From contig NC_087076.1 in assembly GCF_026151205.1 (NCBI RefSeq), forward strand, positions 7,356,902-7,420,901: 64,000 nucleotides of DNA, in the 5' to 3' direction. Every line of letters starts with the position of its first letter. Within the stretch, counting starts at the first letter, position 1. The position numbers and the translations under genes were made by a program. The DNA is from Bolinopsis microptera. Its lineage: Eukaryota; Ctenophora; Tentaculata; Lobata; Bolinopsidae. Shown one piece after another: positions 34,501 through 46,100 of the stretch. The notes under the pieces are model-generated. The model did no database searches. It saw nothing but the letters and a program-made list of their open reading frames with translations, and was not told where the DNA came from.

Positions 34501-35854
34501 GTATGTAATATAATAATATCATAATAATAATATAGAATTATTATTATATAGAATTATTAGAATTTAAACGAACAATAACTTCGATATTATTGATAGTTGT
34601 TGTGTAAAGGATTGAAATGGGCATCATGGCAAACTACTGGATCAGACTAGGCAACACTGTCAGATGGAAAAGTTTATTTATAAATTACGAACCTTGATCA
34701 TACAATCTCATCAGATCAGCAGTTGACTTCACAGAGAGTTCCGATAAATGCTCTACGTACACTCCTAGATTTGCTTGTGTCTTTACCTAATAATGATTTG
34801 AGATGATTATGAACGTGTAAGTCAGAAAATTGCTTAATTAAAGTTTGACCTAAAACGATTCATCAGAGAAATAAAATCGATCAAAATTTCTTTTAACTAG
34901 TTGTGTTATTTAATTCATGGCTGTTAGGCCAGCCGTAGTGAAAAAATATTGACTATTATATCGTTGTGGAACCTAAATAAATGATATTTACCTTCAAATC
35001 CTTATCAGCCGGATTTAACAAGTCAGCGAACTTGTCGTTGTAAATATTGAGATAAGACACACCCACAAAGTGACTTAGTTTTTCAACATGGTTAAATATT
35101 GACGCAGCAATCAGCGCCACTAAACCCGGACCAGCTGGAGAATTAGCTACCCCGAGAGATGTAGATTTGCCACTTTTACTTTCACCAACACAAATAAAAC
35201 CAGTGTTGATACCTTTGGAAATTCCCTGTGGGATAGATAATGTTGTTATACAATATAGTAATAATGTGCGACAAGGTTTATATGGTAAATTTTACACTAT
35301 TAGTTGGATTATTTAGGACATTGTTCAGTTAATTTATACAATCACAGAATTGGATAAATATATAATTTGTAGGTACAAATAATAAAACCTGAATTATGGC
35401 GTTTTGCAAAGAGCTTTTGTAGAACTGGTCATTGCTGACCTCAGGGCCAAATCCAGTCAGTTGGTAAGTCTTGTCATCGACTGAAATTAGGTTGAAGTTA
35501 GATAGTCCACCAGCTCAGAAGTGCCGGAAATAGGTGCCGGAAATAGGTGCCGGAAATAGGTGCCGACCGTCTGCACATACTTTTTGCAAGTCTCAGAGAA
35601 AACGTAAGCAACGCACAAGAGCTCTATTAATTCCATTAATTGAGAAAAAAATAGTTAATTGTGTTCGAAAACCACCAATATACATTATGTAATCAGCTTC
35701 AATTTCTTATTTTTAGGTTCTAAGAGAAAGAAACGAGTTCATAATTATTACCAATAACTTTGTCGTCTCCATATTTAACAACTTTCGCTTCTCCCTTTTC
35801 TTTCTCACTACTATTCAAGCCTCTAACTCTGACAAATATTTTAGCTTTATCCAT
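31580..35854 (-). CDS. Divergent kinesin-like motor with coiled-coil tail (possibly CCDC78-like)
   Basis: Eleven exons fit in phase: 35854-35752, 35480-35389, 35225-34992, 34786-34693, 34492-34248, 33658-33470, 33340-33005, 32851-32747, 32593-32426, 32162-31986 and 31786-31580, giving 649 residues. The start MDKAKIFVRVRGLN is a kinesin beta-1 strand. The P-loop reads GESKSGKSTSL, switch I NTPATKSHTIFTIS and switch II FYNVAGLN. TGFIIFTLNSLSVD matches the late motor strand. Both switches lack canonical residues (SSR becomes ATK; DLAGSE becomes NVAGLN), so ATP turnover is doubtful. Exons 7-11 are charged and heptad-like, ending ENTELKRKLKHYN. The exon 5 donor (GTTACT) is the weakest call. CCDC78 has been linked to a kinesin-like fold, but I hold that name at low confidence. 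AATAAA lies about 250 bases past the stop. Confidence 0.78.
32168..32240. repeat. 9-bp microsatellite abutting an exon acceptor
   Basis: GGTTACTGT repeats about eight times with small variants. The tract starts within six bases of the acceptor of exon 10 of the kinesin-like gene (exon start 32162), so it replaces the polypyrimidine tract with ACAGTAACC repeats on the coding strand. Confidence 0.85.
33887..34014. repeat. 128-bp near-perfect inverted repeat in an intron
   Basis: GTATTCATGATATCAAATTA on the left is mirrored by the sequence ending TCATGAATAC on the right. The arms of about 55 bp include TAGTAGTGTTGA / TCAACACTACTA. The centre is A/T-rich. It lies between exons 5 and 6 of the kinesin-like gene. 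It is probably a MITE or a foldback sequence; a hairpin RNA is possible but unproven. Confidence 0.8.
35518..35567. repeat. 13-bp tandem (GTGCCGGAAATAG), about 3.5 copies
   Basis: A short tandem in intron 1 of the kinesin-like gene, about 40 bp upstream (in transcription) of the exon 2 acceptor. No function seen. Confidence 0.8.
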
Positions 35855-37117
35855 ATCCTTCTAGTTATTCCTTCACATCGCTTGGAAATGGTGAAAGGTC
35901 AGTAACGAAAAGTGATTGATAAATCTACTTTGATTCTATGACAGCTGATATCAAATAACCTCAAAGTCTGATAGGACGCTGATAGTTAAATAAATGGATG
36001 AGTATTAAATATGCAGTGTATGTGACTGTATGATGTTACGGTAACGAACTCATAGGAAACGCTAATACGTTAAGTGCTGCACGTTACCAAGGCAACTCAC
36101 ATGCCCTCCCACAACAACTTACTCGCTATTATGTATCTCCAAACTGTGCAATAGTAAAAGTGAAGGCAATAACAATTTTGCCAATTGCCATACATTTACA
36201 CATCCCAATATCCAACTGTGGTGCCATGATTCTTGATGATAAGTACGTTATTGGCTGTTATGAAGGTTCTATGGAGGAGGAACCTGGATTGGTGCCAACA
36301 GTGATTAAATGGATTGCTAATTTGCGTTTAGAAGATGAGAGTGGGTTTTTTAACCGATTTTAGTTATTAAGGCAAAAGGTTTGAATCGAAAAATGACATA
36401 TTTTATCATATAAGCATAATAATTAGTTTTAGTAAAAACTTGACAGAATTCTTGACACTCAAAAATATTAAATCCGTTCTGATTTCTGAATCTGACATAT
36501 TATAATAATGTAGCCCAAAAATATTTCTATAAAACAAACTATATTACATTACACTGAAAATCAATACTTCAAAAATCACTATCGACAATAAAAAACTGAT
36601 CCCTCAAATCAGGGTACTAGAAAACTTTATCTTTCGAAACTTTATCTTTTGAAACTTAATCTTTTGAATTTATACGTCTAACGTCCCATCATCGTTATTC
36701 GTTAATCTTCATCACCGAAACGGGGACAATACGGCAGTGTGCTGGGGGAGACAGTGCACACTGAGTGTGCCCTGTCTCCCCCGCTGTAGTATCCTACATA
36801 CCGATCAAGCCACTCTCAAGATATAAACTTCAAACTGATTTAATACCATTTGAATATAAGAATATGTATAAGAATATGCCAAATTACACTCATATTCATA
36901 TAAAAACTCAATGATCTGATATTTAGGTGGTGTCACAGAAAAATAAATGTTTGACGAAAGAAAAGTTTCTGAAATAGTATCCTTGTGACACTGTGACACA
37001 CTGTTGTACTGTAACAATATGTGTGTTTTACAAAATGTCTGCGAAATGTCGAATATAAACCTCGGTCCCCAAGAACAGGAGAGACTCGAACTAGAGCATA
37101 CTTTCTGAACAGTTCCA
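35855..37117. other. Spacer between kinesin-like and STKLD1-like genes
   Basis: It contains the kinesin-like promoter region, a GC-rich hairpin at 36744-36782 and the 3' UTR of the STKLD1-like gene. A plus-strand open stretch of about 110 codons (36034-36363) ends MILDDKYVIGCYEGSMEEEP...SGFFNRF. It has no splice support and no family I recognise, and I do not call it a gene. Confidence 0.4.
36744..36782. repeat. GC-rich perfect hairpin
   Basis: GGGGGAGACAGTGCACACT faces AGTGTGCCCTGTCTCCCCC across a single base, giving 19-bp arms with one mismatch, in an AT-rich setting. It is too short for a typical animal pre-miRNA. It lies about 340 bp beyond the STKLD1-like stop codon and may be a cruciform, a terminator-like hairpin or a MITE relic. 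Confidence 0.75.
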
Positions 37118-40100
37118 TCATACCCCAGTAACTGCGTTCAGTGCCACTATTGCGTCCTCTGATTTCTGAGAAAGATAACTTGTTATGTTTTAGCAGTTAA
37201 ACCTAAGTTATTAAATCTAATTTTGTTGCACAAGGTTTTTTAAATAATTAGGATTCTTTTAGCTAGTGTAAGCAAGTATTTTGAAATAAAGCATGTTGTT
37301 GAACGTTGTGATTTATTTTAAGTCACAACAGTCAAAGATATTTTAAATTCAACTGGTGTTATCATTATAAGAGAGTAAACAACAACAACAACAAAGTCAA
37401 TCTTTATCATAATAACATCAAAACTGGTCATAAAACAAGCAGTAAAATATATGTTTCTACCGTCACACTATCAAGAACTAAACCATCTTAAAACAATTAG
37501 ATTTAACGTACTAATCAAATGTACCTGTACAATATCCTCAAAAGAAGGAAACTCTGTCATGGCGTTAGTAAGGAGCTGTACAACCGGGTAACTAGCAAGC
37601 TAATTAATTAATTATTTTATTATTATAAAACAGGATCTTACCGACAAAAATGATTCTTAAAAATACCTTAATGCGGTAAACTGTACCCTTGAAAAAGATT
37701 TTCCCAACATCTGTTGCATGCAGCTATATCTCTAATTTCATTCAATTCATGAGAGTTGTCCATTTGCAAATTTCTACTACTTAAATCACTTCTTAAAACC
37801 GATAACAAGTTCATTCTAGGTCTCCCCAATCTTCCAATAAATAAATTATCTGATTCAATAGCAAAAGAGAGAGCCGTTTGGGCTGGGGTGTTCTGCATAC
37901 TCCTGAGAATGTGTCCAAACATCTTCCACCGCTGGTGTTCGATACGCTTTGATAACTTTTCAACTTTGCACCTTTCATACAATGCTTTGTTGCTTATCAT
38001 ACCTTTAGGCCATTTGATGTTTAAAATGGACCTGAGGTGTCTACGATGAAGTGTGTCCATTTTCTCCATGGTTGCTTTTTTAGGACTCCAACTATTTGAG
38101 TTGTAAATTAATACAGATACAACTTGAGCGTCATATAACCTCAGCTTTCTTTCAAGGGAAATTTTCTTACCGGACAACCAAACTTTTTCGAAGTTCTTAA
38201 AAGCAATTTCAGCTAGGATTCTCCTTCTTTGAATGTCCTTCTCAGTACACAGTAAGGAACCTAGTGACTTATTACTTCGCCATGGTTCATTATTAGCTAA
38301 TGGCTGACCGTTAGTGTTTTTATCAGATTTTTTCGCCAGGTAGAAGGTACTGAATTCAGTTTTACTTTCATTTACTTGGAGGTTCCAGTCTTTGAGAATC
38401 TCTTTCACTGCAGGAAGGAAAATTCTCAGTTTCTCGATGTCCTCGTCAGCAAAGTCACAATCGTCTGAATATTCCCACTCAGTTGGAAAACCTAGTTCTG
38501 ATACTGGTGGGTTTGGTCTCCCAGATACAGCTCTGAGGTGGTGTAAGGCTGCTGCAAGAATAAGTGTGAATAGCTTTCCAGATAAACTGTCACCTTGAAA
38601 GGCTCAGAGTAAACTTTCAAACTCTTCCGACAGTGAGGAGTTAACACGAACTCTAAGGAGAGTATTCGATAGAAGGTATTGAACTAGGCGAATGTCGTCC
38701 TCCGAACAACCAGCATCTTTCAAAACATTTATGATAGTATCCCTTTTCACGGTATCAAAAGCTCTACTCATATCAATACCCATTTTGCTAAATGTCCATT
38801 TCTTCCTCATCACAACAGATATGAGCATTCTCTGAGCCCACACAATGTCAGAGCAGCTCCTACCTCTCTTGTAAGCACTCTGCCATGGCATGGTGTAGTT
38901 GTCAATTCTACTCTCAACCCGTTTTAAGGCAACCCGTTTTAAGGCAATTAATTAATTAACTAATAATTAATTAACTAATTAATTAATTAATGTACCTGTA
39001 CAATATCCTCAAAAGAAGGGAACTCTGTCATGGCGTTAGTAAGGAGCTGTACAACCGGGTAACTAGCAAGCTAATTAATTAATTAACTAATATTAATTAA
39101 TTAATGTACCTGTACAATATCCTCAAAAGAAGGAAACTCTGTCATGGCGTTAGTTAGGAGCTGTACAACCGGGTAACTAGCAAGCTCAGCAGCTAACTCA
39201 TCTGACTCCCCCATAGTCAGCATCAACTCACACATTGCTTCTACTACCTGTAAACAGCAGTTCTTAGTTATTTAGTTGTGCTTATAGTTGATGATGATGA
39301 GACGTCGTGTGGGGGGTGCCAAAAAACATAACAAGTTGTTATAGCTAGGTTTTTATAGCAAGGTATTATAACAAGGTATTAGCAGCCTAAAAACAACTTA
39401 TTGAAAACTTGTTAAAACTTGTTAAAAACTTTATATAAATAACTTAATCATAATTATGATAATGATCAGGGTAGCAATAAACTAAGAAAACTTTTTAATG
39501 AGTCGCAGTTAAGCTCATTACTTTTAATTAATTAATTACCTCCTGATTGCTAGAGTGTTTCTTGAAGGCGTCCAGTATAGTAGGAACTGACTGAGGATCT
39601 GATAGCAGCTGTAAACCGCACATTTCATCTGCGTATATAATCCCTCCAATCGTTGTGCACGCATTCTTTACAACCTGAAATAAAAGCAAAGACATGTGAC
39701 AACGATAAACCAGTCATATTGCAGATACGCCATCTTGCAGTATTTCAGAATATTCAGTTGGAATTATCAAGAAGATAGTCATATCGTATGAATATTTAAT
39801 AAATTTTCATAGTTTACAAAAATATTTCCCACTGCATCTGGTTCAATATAACGATATTGGTGATGATGCAGAACTTATTTAGTCTGCGGACCCCCACTCC
39901 CAACAAGTAGCTCCAATCTACATCTCTACAGAGAAGAATGTGTATTATGGAATGTTGCACAAGATGATGACGTCACAAGATGATGACGTCAGATGCTCCC
40001 TGGCATGTTTGTTACGTAAGTGGTTAACCAGAAAGTGGATGAAAACTACCCACAATGTTTCTAACAGCTGGATTATCATTACCTTAGGAGCGTTGATGTG

Positions 40101-43100
40101 TTGTTTGATGGCAGATACCAGCATTGAGATGACATTTTCATCTCTCATAATCTCAATATTCTCATCTTCCATACTGAGAGACCAGAGAGCAGAACACGCA
40201 TTCTCCACCAACTCTTCTATATCCTGCACGTGATTAATTAAGTAACTGTCGGTTACTGCACGTGTTTAATTAGGTAACTGTGGGTTACTGCACGTGTTTA
40301 ATTAAGTAACTGTGGGTTACTGCACGTGTTTAATTAAGTAACTGTGGGTAACTGCACGTGTTTAATTAGGTAACTGTGGGTAACTGCACGTGTTTAATTA
40401 GGTAACTGTGGGTTACTGCACGTGTTTAATTAGGTAACTATGGGTTACTGCACGTGTTTAATTAGGTAACTGTGGGTTACTGCACGTGTTTAATTAGGTA
40501 ACTGTGGGTTACTGCACGTGTTTAATTAGGTAACTGTGGGTTACTGCACGTGTTTAATTAAGTAACTGTGGGTTACTGCACGTGTTTAATTAGGTAACTG
40601 TGGGTTACTGCACGTGTTTAATTAGGTAACTGTGGGTTACTGCACGTGTTTAATTAGGTAACTGTGGGTTACTGCACGTGTTTAATTAGGTAACTGTGGG
40701 TAACTGCACGTGTTTAATTAGGTAACTGGGATTTAATATGTGGGTTACTAGGTAACTTTGTTTAACTATGTAGTATGTGTAACTATTATAGATTGACTGT
40801 GAATCAAGTGTATTCATCAACCGTCATATTATTAAAGGATTTAACTTGTAGATAAATGACTCGAGTAATGATAATGAACCTGTTAAACTTGATATAAAAC
40901 TAGGAAACTTGTGAGTTTTCATACCTTGTGAGTTTTCATAGCGTTACAGATATCTTGTAAACCACATTCCTCAGTAAGGATGGCAGTGTTAGAGTCACAT
41001 ACCGCTAAAATCCACAGAGCTCCACAACAGTTGCTTCCAATCTGAGGGACAAGTTATAATTGATAACAATCTCAGTAACTACTAGTGAACGTTGTAATTG
41101 ATAAAAAGCCAACAAATTAGTTAACGTTGCACTTTCTAATTCTTCATTTTATTGGGGGAGGGTTTTGGTGCTGATTTTAATTTCGTCACCCCCGTTTCAC
41201 GTGTATATATAATAGCTCTTATGTCATATTATCACTGTTATCAGTAAATGGCAAATACCATTCACTTATGAGCTAACTTTTACATTCCTGTTTTTTATCC
41301 ACACGTCATGATTACACGTGATTACACGTCATGATTACACGTCACGATTACAGCGATAAGAGGAGCTCTTTTAGTCACGCCACTTTCCTTGAGATCAAAT
41401 GAGGGGACAAACCGTTGTCATGGCAACCGAGGATAGTAAACATTATGGAAACGTAATCTGGTATCTTAATACCAACATTAGATTGAATTGGTTCGTGCCA
41501 CATACCATACACTACTAATTGCTGGAATACCATCTACCACAAACCACATACTAGTCGTCAATTTTACAACATTTTCAGTGTCTAATAATGTATACAAAGG
41601 ACAGTTTGTTACATGCTGTACCCTAGTCTGAGAAATATGCATGATTTTAGGAATTGTTAAACTAGATTCACGCAGTAATTTGAGACATAGGTGTCTTAAT
41701 TGGATGGCAATGTCAGGTATGGGGCAAATGACCTATATTTTACACCTGCCCAATTTCCATGGACATTGTAATTCCTTGAAGATTTAATTTCGAGGACTTC
41801 TAAAGGTTAAATAATTTATATGCTAAATTCAAAGCGTTATAAATAATGTCTTGTAGTTTTGTAACAACGCATTAACGAAATGGCTAAGTTTAGCAAAAGA
41901 GCAGCCAGACTAATAAACTCACCACAGCATTGTTAGGGTAGGCTCTGAGAGCAGCCAGACTTATAAACTCACCACAGGATTGTTAGGGTAGGCTCTGAGA
42001 GCAGCCAGACTTATAAACTCACCACAGGATTGTTAGGGTAGGCTCTGAGAGCAGCCAGACTAAACTCACCACAGGATTGTAAGGGTAGGCTCTGAGAGCA
42101 GCCAGACTTATAAACTCACCACAAGATTGTTAGGGTAGGCTCTGAGAGCAGCCAGACTAATAAACTCACCACAGGATTGTTAGGGTAGGCTCTGAGAGCA
42201 GCCAGACTAATAAACTCACCACAGGATTGTTAGGGTAGGCTCTGAGAGCAGCCAGACTTATAAACTCACCACAGGATTGTTAGGGTAGGCTCTGAGAGCA
42301 GCCAGACTTATAAACTCACCACAGGATTGTTAGGGTAGGCTCTGAGAGCAGCCAGACTAAACTCACCACAGGATTGTTAGGGTAGGCTCTGAGAGCAGCC
42401 AGACTTATAAACTCACCACAGGATTGTTAGGGTAGGCTCTGAGAGCAGCCAGACTAATAAACTCACCACAGGATTGTTAGGGTAGGCTCTGAGAGCAGCC
42501 AGACTTATAAACTCACCACAGGATTGTTAGGGTAGGCTCTGAGAGCAGCCAGACTTATAAACTCACCACAGGATTGTTAGGGTAGGCTCTGAGAGCAGCC
42601 AGACTAATAAACTCACCACAGGATTGTTAGGGTAGGCTCTGAGAGCAGCCAGACTTATAAACTCACCACAGGATTGTTAGGGTAGGCTCTGAGAGCAGCC
42701 AGACTTATAAACTCACCACAGGATTGTTAGGGTAGGCTCTGAGAGAAGCCAGACTAAACTCACCACAGGATTGTTAGGGTAGGCTCTGAGAGCAGCTAGA
42801 CTAAACTCACCACAGGATTGTTAGGGTAGGCTCTGAGAGCAGCCAGACTTATAAACTCACCACAGGATTGTTAGGGTAGGCTCTGAGAGCAGCCAGACTT
42901 ATAAACTCACCACAGGATTGTTAGGGCAGGCTCTGAGAGCAGCCAGACTTATAAACTCACCACAGGATTGTTTGGGTAGGCTCTGAGAGCAGCCAGACTT
43001 ATAAACTCACCACAGGATTGTTAGGGTAGGCTCTGAGAGCAGCCAGACTTATAAACTCACCACAGGATTGTTAAGGTAGGCTCTGAGAGCAGCCAGACTT

Positions 43101-46100
43101 ATAAACTCACCACAGGATTGTTAGGGTAGGCTCTGAGAGCAGCCAGACTTATAAACTCACCACAGGATTGTTAGGGTAGGCTCTGAGAGCAGCCAGACTT
43201 ATAAACTCACCACAGGATTGTTAGGGTAGGCTCTGAGAGCAGCCAGACGAATAAACTCACCACAGGATTGTTAGGGTAGGCTCTGAGAGCAGCCAGACTT
43301 ATAAACTCACCACAGGATTGTTAGGGCAGGCTCTGAGAGCAGCCAGACTAAACTCACCACAGGATTGTTAGGGTAGGCTCTGAGAGCAGCCAGACTAATA
43401 AACTCACCACAGGATTGTTAGGGTAGGCTCTGAGAGCAGCCAGACTTATAAACTCACCACAGGATTGTTAGGGTAGGCTCTGAGAGCAGCCAGACTTATA
43501 AACTCACCACAGGATTGTTAGGGTAGGCTCTGAGAGAAGCCAGACTAAACTCACCACAGGATTGTTAGGGTAGGCTCTGAGAGCAGCCAGACTAAACTCA
43601 CCACAGGATTGTTAGGGTAGGCTCTGAGAGCAGCCAGACTAATAAACTCACCACAGGATTGTTAGGGTAGGCTCTGAGAGCAGCCAGACTTATAAACTCA
43701 CCACAGGATTGTTAGGGTAGGCTCTGAGAGCAGCCAGCACATCTTGAACTCCTCCCTCGTCCCCAATCTCCTGTGCAGCTACATCGTCAGCCGCCATTGC
43801 CATCAGCAGCGCACTTGCAACCGCTTGTAAGTGAGGTGAGTTGCTGTGGTTCCGCATCGCATGTAAAACTGGTCCAATCGTGGGCTATGGGATAAATTAA
43901 TAGATTCATGCTCCTATCAATACTGAATAAGAATAAAATCATAAAAGCTCTTTTAGATAATATTACATCAGTGTCAGTAAGAGATAGCAGTGTTAGTTAA
44001 TATATCTTACCTTTTGGATCAAAATATCATCAGGTTCGGTGGTTACGACCAGGTTTTGTAAGAGCTCTATTGCCGCTATCAGCACTTTCTCATCTCCCAT
44101 GTGAAGTTTCATTACGGTCGTTATAAGTGTTTTCTGTTCGTCTGTTATCTCAATCTGGAGAGCATCTAGTTAAGAAACGGAAACCAATTATTATTGGCAT
44201 ACCACTTGAACGGTTCTGTAAATTCCTTTTCGAAGAAATTCATGTTTTAAACTTTTTAATGTATAATAATTATTGGTATCATGTACTAAATGAATGATTA
44301 TATTATGGTCGTATGAAATTGCCCACCTTTTCGTCCCGACTAATCTCAGTAAGATGTTCCATACTGTCCACCATGGCCCCCTGAACTTCTTTATACTTCT
44401 CTACGTAATCAAATAGCATGTCTAAACTCTTTCCTTTAGGTACTGCTTCATACTCTGTAAAAAGGAAGAATCATTTACTGTAAATTGGAGGCGAACAGTG
44501 CATTTTAGTGGTACACTTCCCTTACATTTTAGGTAATTGTTAGATATCAGTACCTTCGATGCCGTTGGAGACGCCAATATCACCAGGTTTAGATTTGCTG
44601 AGAGCAATGCAGTGGTTCACGTACTGCATCTCTTTTAGTTCCAGAGCTCCAGGTCTCTGTTTGAAGTTCCTTCGGAGCATAGTTCGGATTACTCCACATA
44701 ACTCCGACTCATACTGTTCTCCTACTAGCTTTAATGCTTCTTCTAGTACCTGAGAATCAAGGAAATCCGGATGAAAATCAAGAACTTCATAAAATAAGAT
44801 TTTAATGATTTGGGGAGGGGTAATTTGTAGAATTGACCCTGAGTGGTGCTACCTCGCGTGCTACCTCGCGCCCTGAAAATTGTCTAAAATCTATATCTAC
44901 TGAAGTTTATGAGCTATCACTCTGAAACTTTTAGGATATATGTTCATGGGATCATTTAGAAGAGAATGACTCGCGCAATACAATTACATATTCAACAAAA
45001 TGAACCATGGTAACTCTTGTCACAACATTTGTCATTTGGCTCATACTATACGATCTCTTGAGATATAGCCAGGACAGCCAGGTCCCTGCTAAAGTGAATC
45101 AGCAGCGGTAAATGTTGTTTCTCAGAACACTGGGAACCCATGGTAACCTTACGATACCAAGCTCTAGTACCCAGTGACAAATTGTTACGCAGTATGTGTG
45201 GGGGTAACAGTTACATATACTTTGTGTGGGGGTAACACTGTGGGGGTAACAGTTAAATATACTTTGTGTGGGGGTAACAGTTACATATACTTTGTGTGGG
45301 GGTAACACTGTGGGGGTAACAGTTAAATATACTTTGTGTGGGGGTAACAGTTACATATACTTTGTGTGGGGGTAACACTGTGGGGGTAACAGTTAAATAT
45401 ACTTTGTGTGGGGGTAACAGTTACATATACTTTTTGTGGGGGTAACAGTTACATATACTTTGTGTGGGGGTAACAGTTACATAAACTTTGTGTGGGGGTA
45501 ACACTGTGGGGGTAACAGTTAAATATACTTTGTGCAGGGGTAACAGTTACATATACTTTGTGTGGGGGTAACACTGTGGGGGTAACAGTTAAATATACTT
45601 TGTGTGGGGGTAACAGTTACATATACTTTGTGTGGGGGTAACAGTTACATATACTTTGTGTGGGGGTAACACTGTGGGGGTAACAGTTAAATATACTTTG
45701 TGTGGGGGTAACAGTTACATATACTTTGTGTGGGGGTAACAGTTAAATATACTTTGTGTGGGGGTAACAGTTACATATACTTTGTGTGGGGGTAACAGTT
45801 ACATATACTTTGTGTGGGGGTAACAGTTACATAAACTTTGTGTGGGGGTAACACTGTGGGGGTAACAGTTAAATATACTTTGTGTGGGGGTAACAGTTAC
45901 ATATACTTTGTGTGGGGGGAAACACTGTGGGGGTAACAGTTAAATATACTTTGTGTGGGGGTAACAGTTACATATACTTTGTGTGGGGGTAACACTGTGG
46001 GGGTAACAGTTAGATATACTTTGTGTGGGGGTAACAGTTACATATACTTTGTGTGGGGGTAACACTGTGGGGGTAACAGTTAAATATACTTTGTGTGGGG

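Noticed and set aside
36034-36363. Plus-strand gene divergent from the kinesin-like gene
   Set aside because: The open stretch lacks an initiating ATG for most of its length, has no splice sites and no recognisable family.
41899-43740. CRISPR-like regular array
   Set aside because: Unit and spacer are the same in every copy, there are no unique spacers, and the unit contains a eukaryotic exon end and splice donor.
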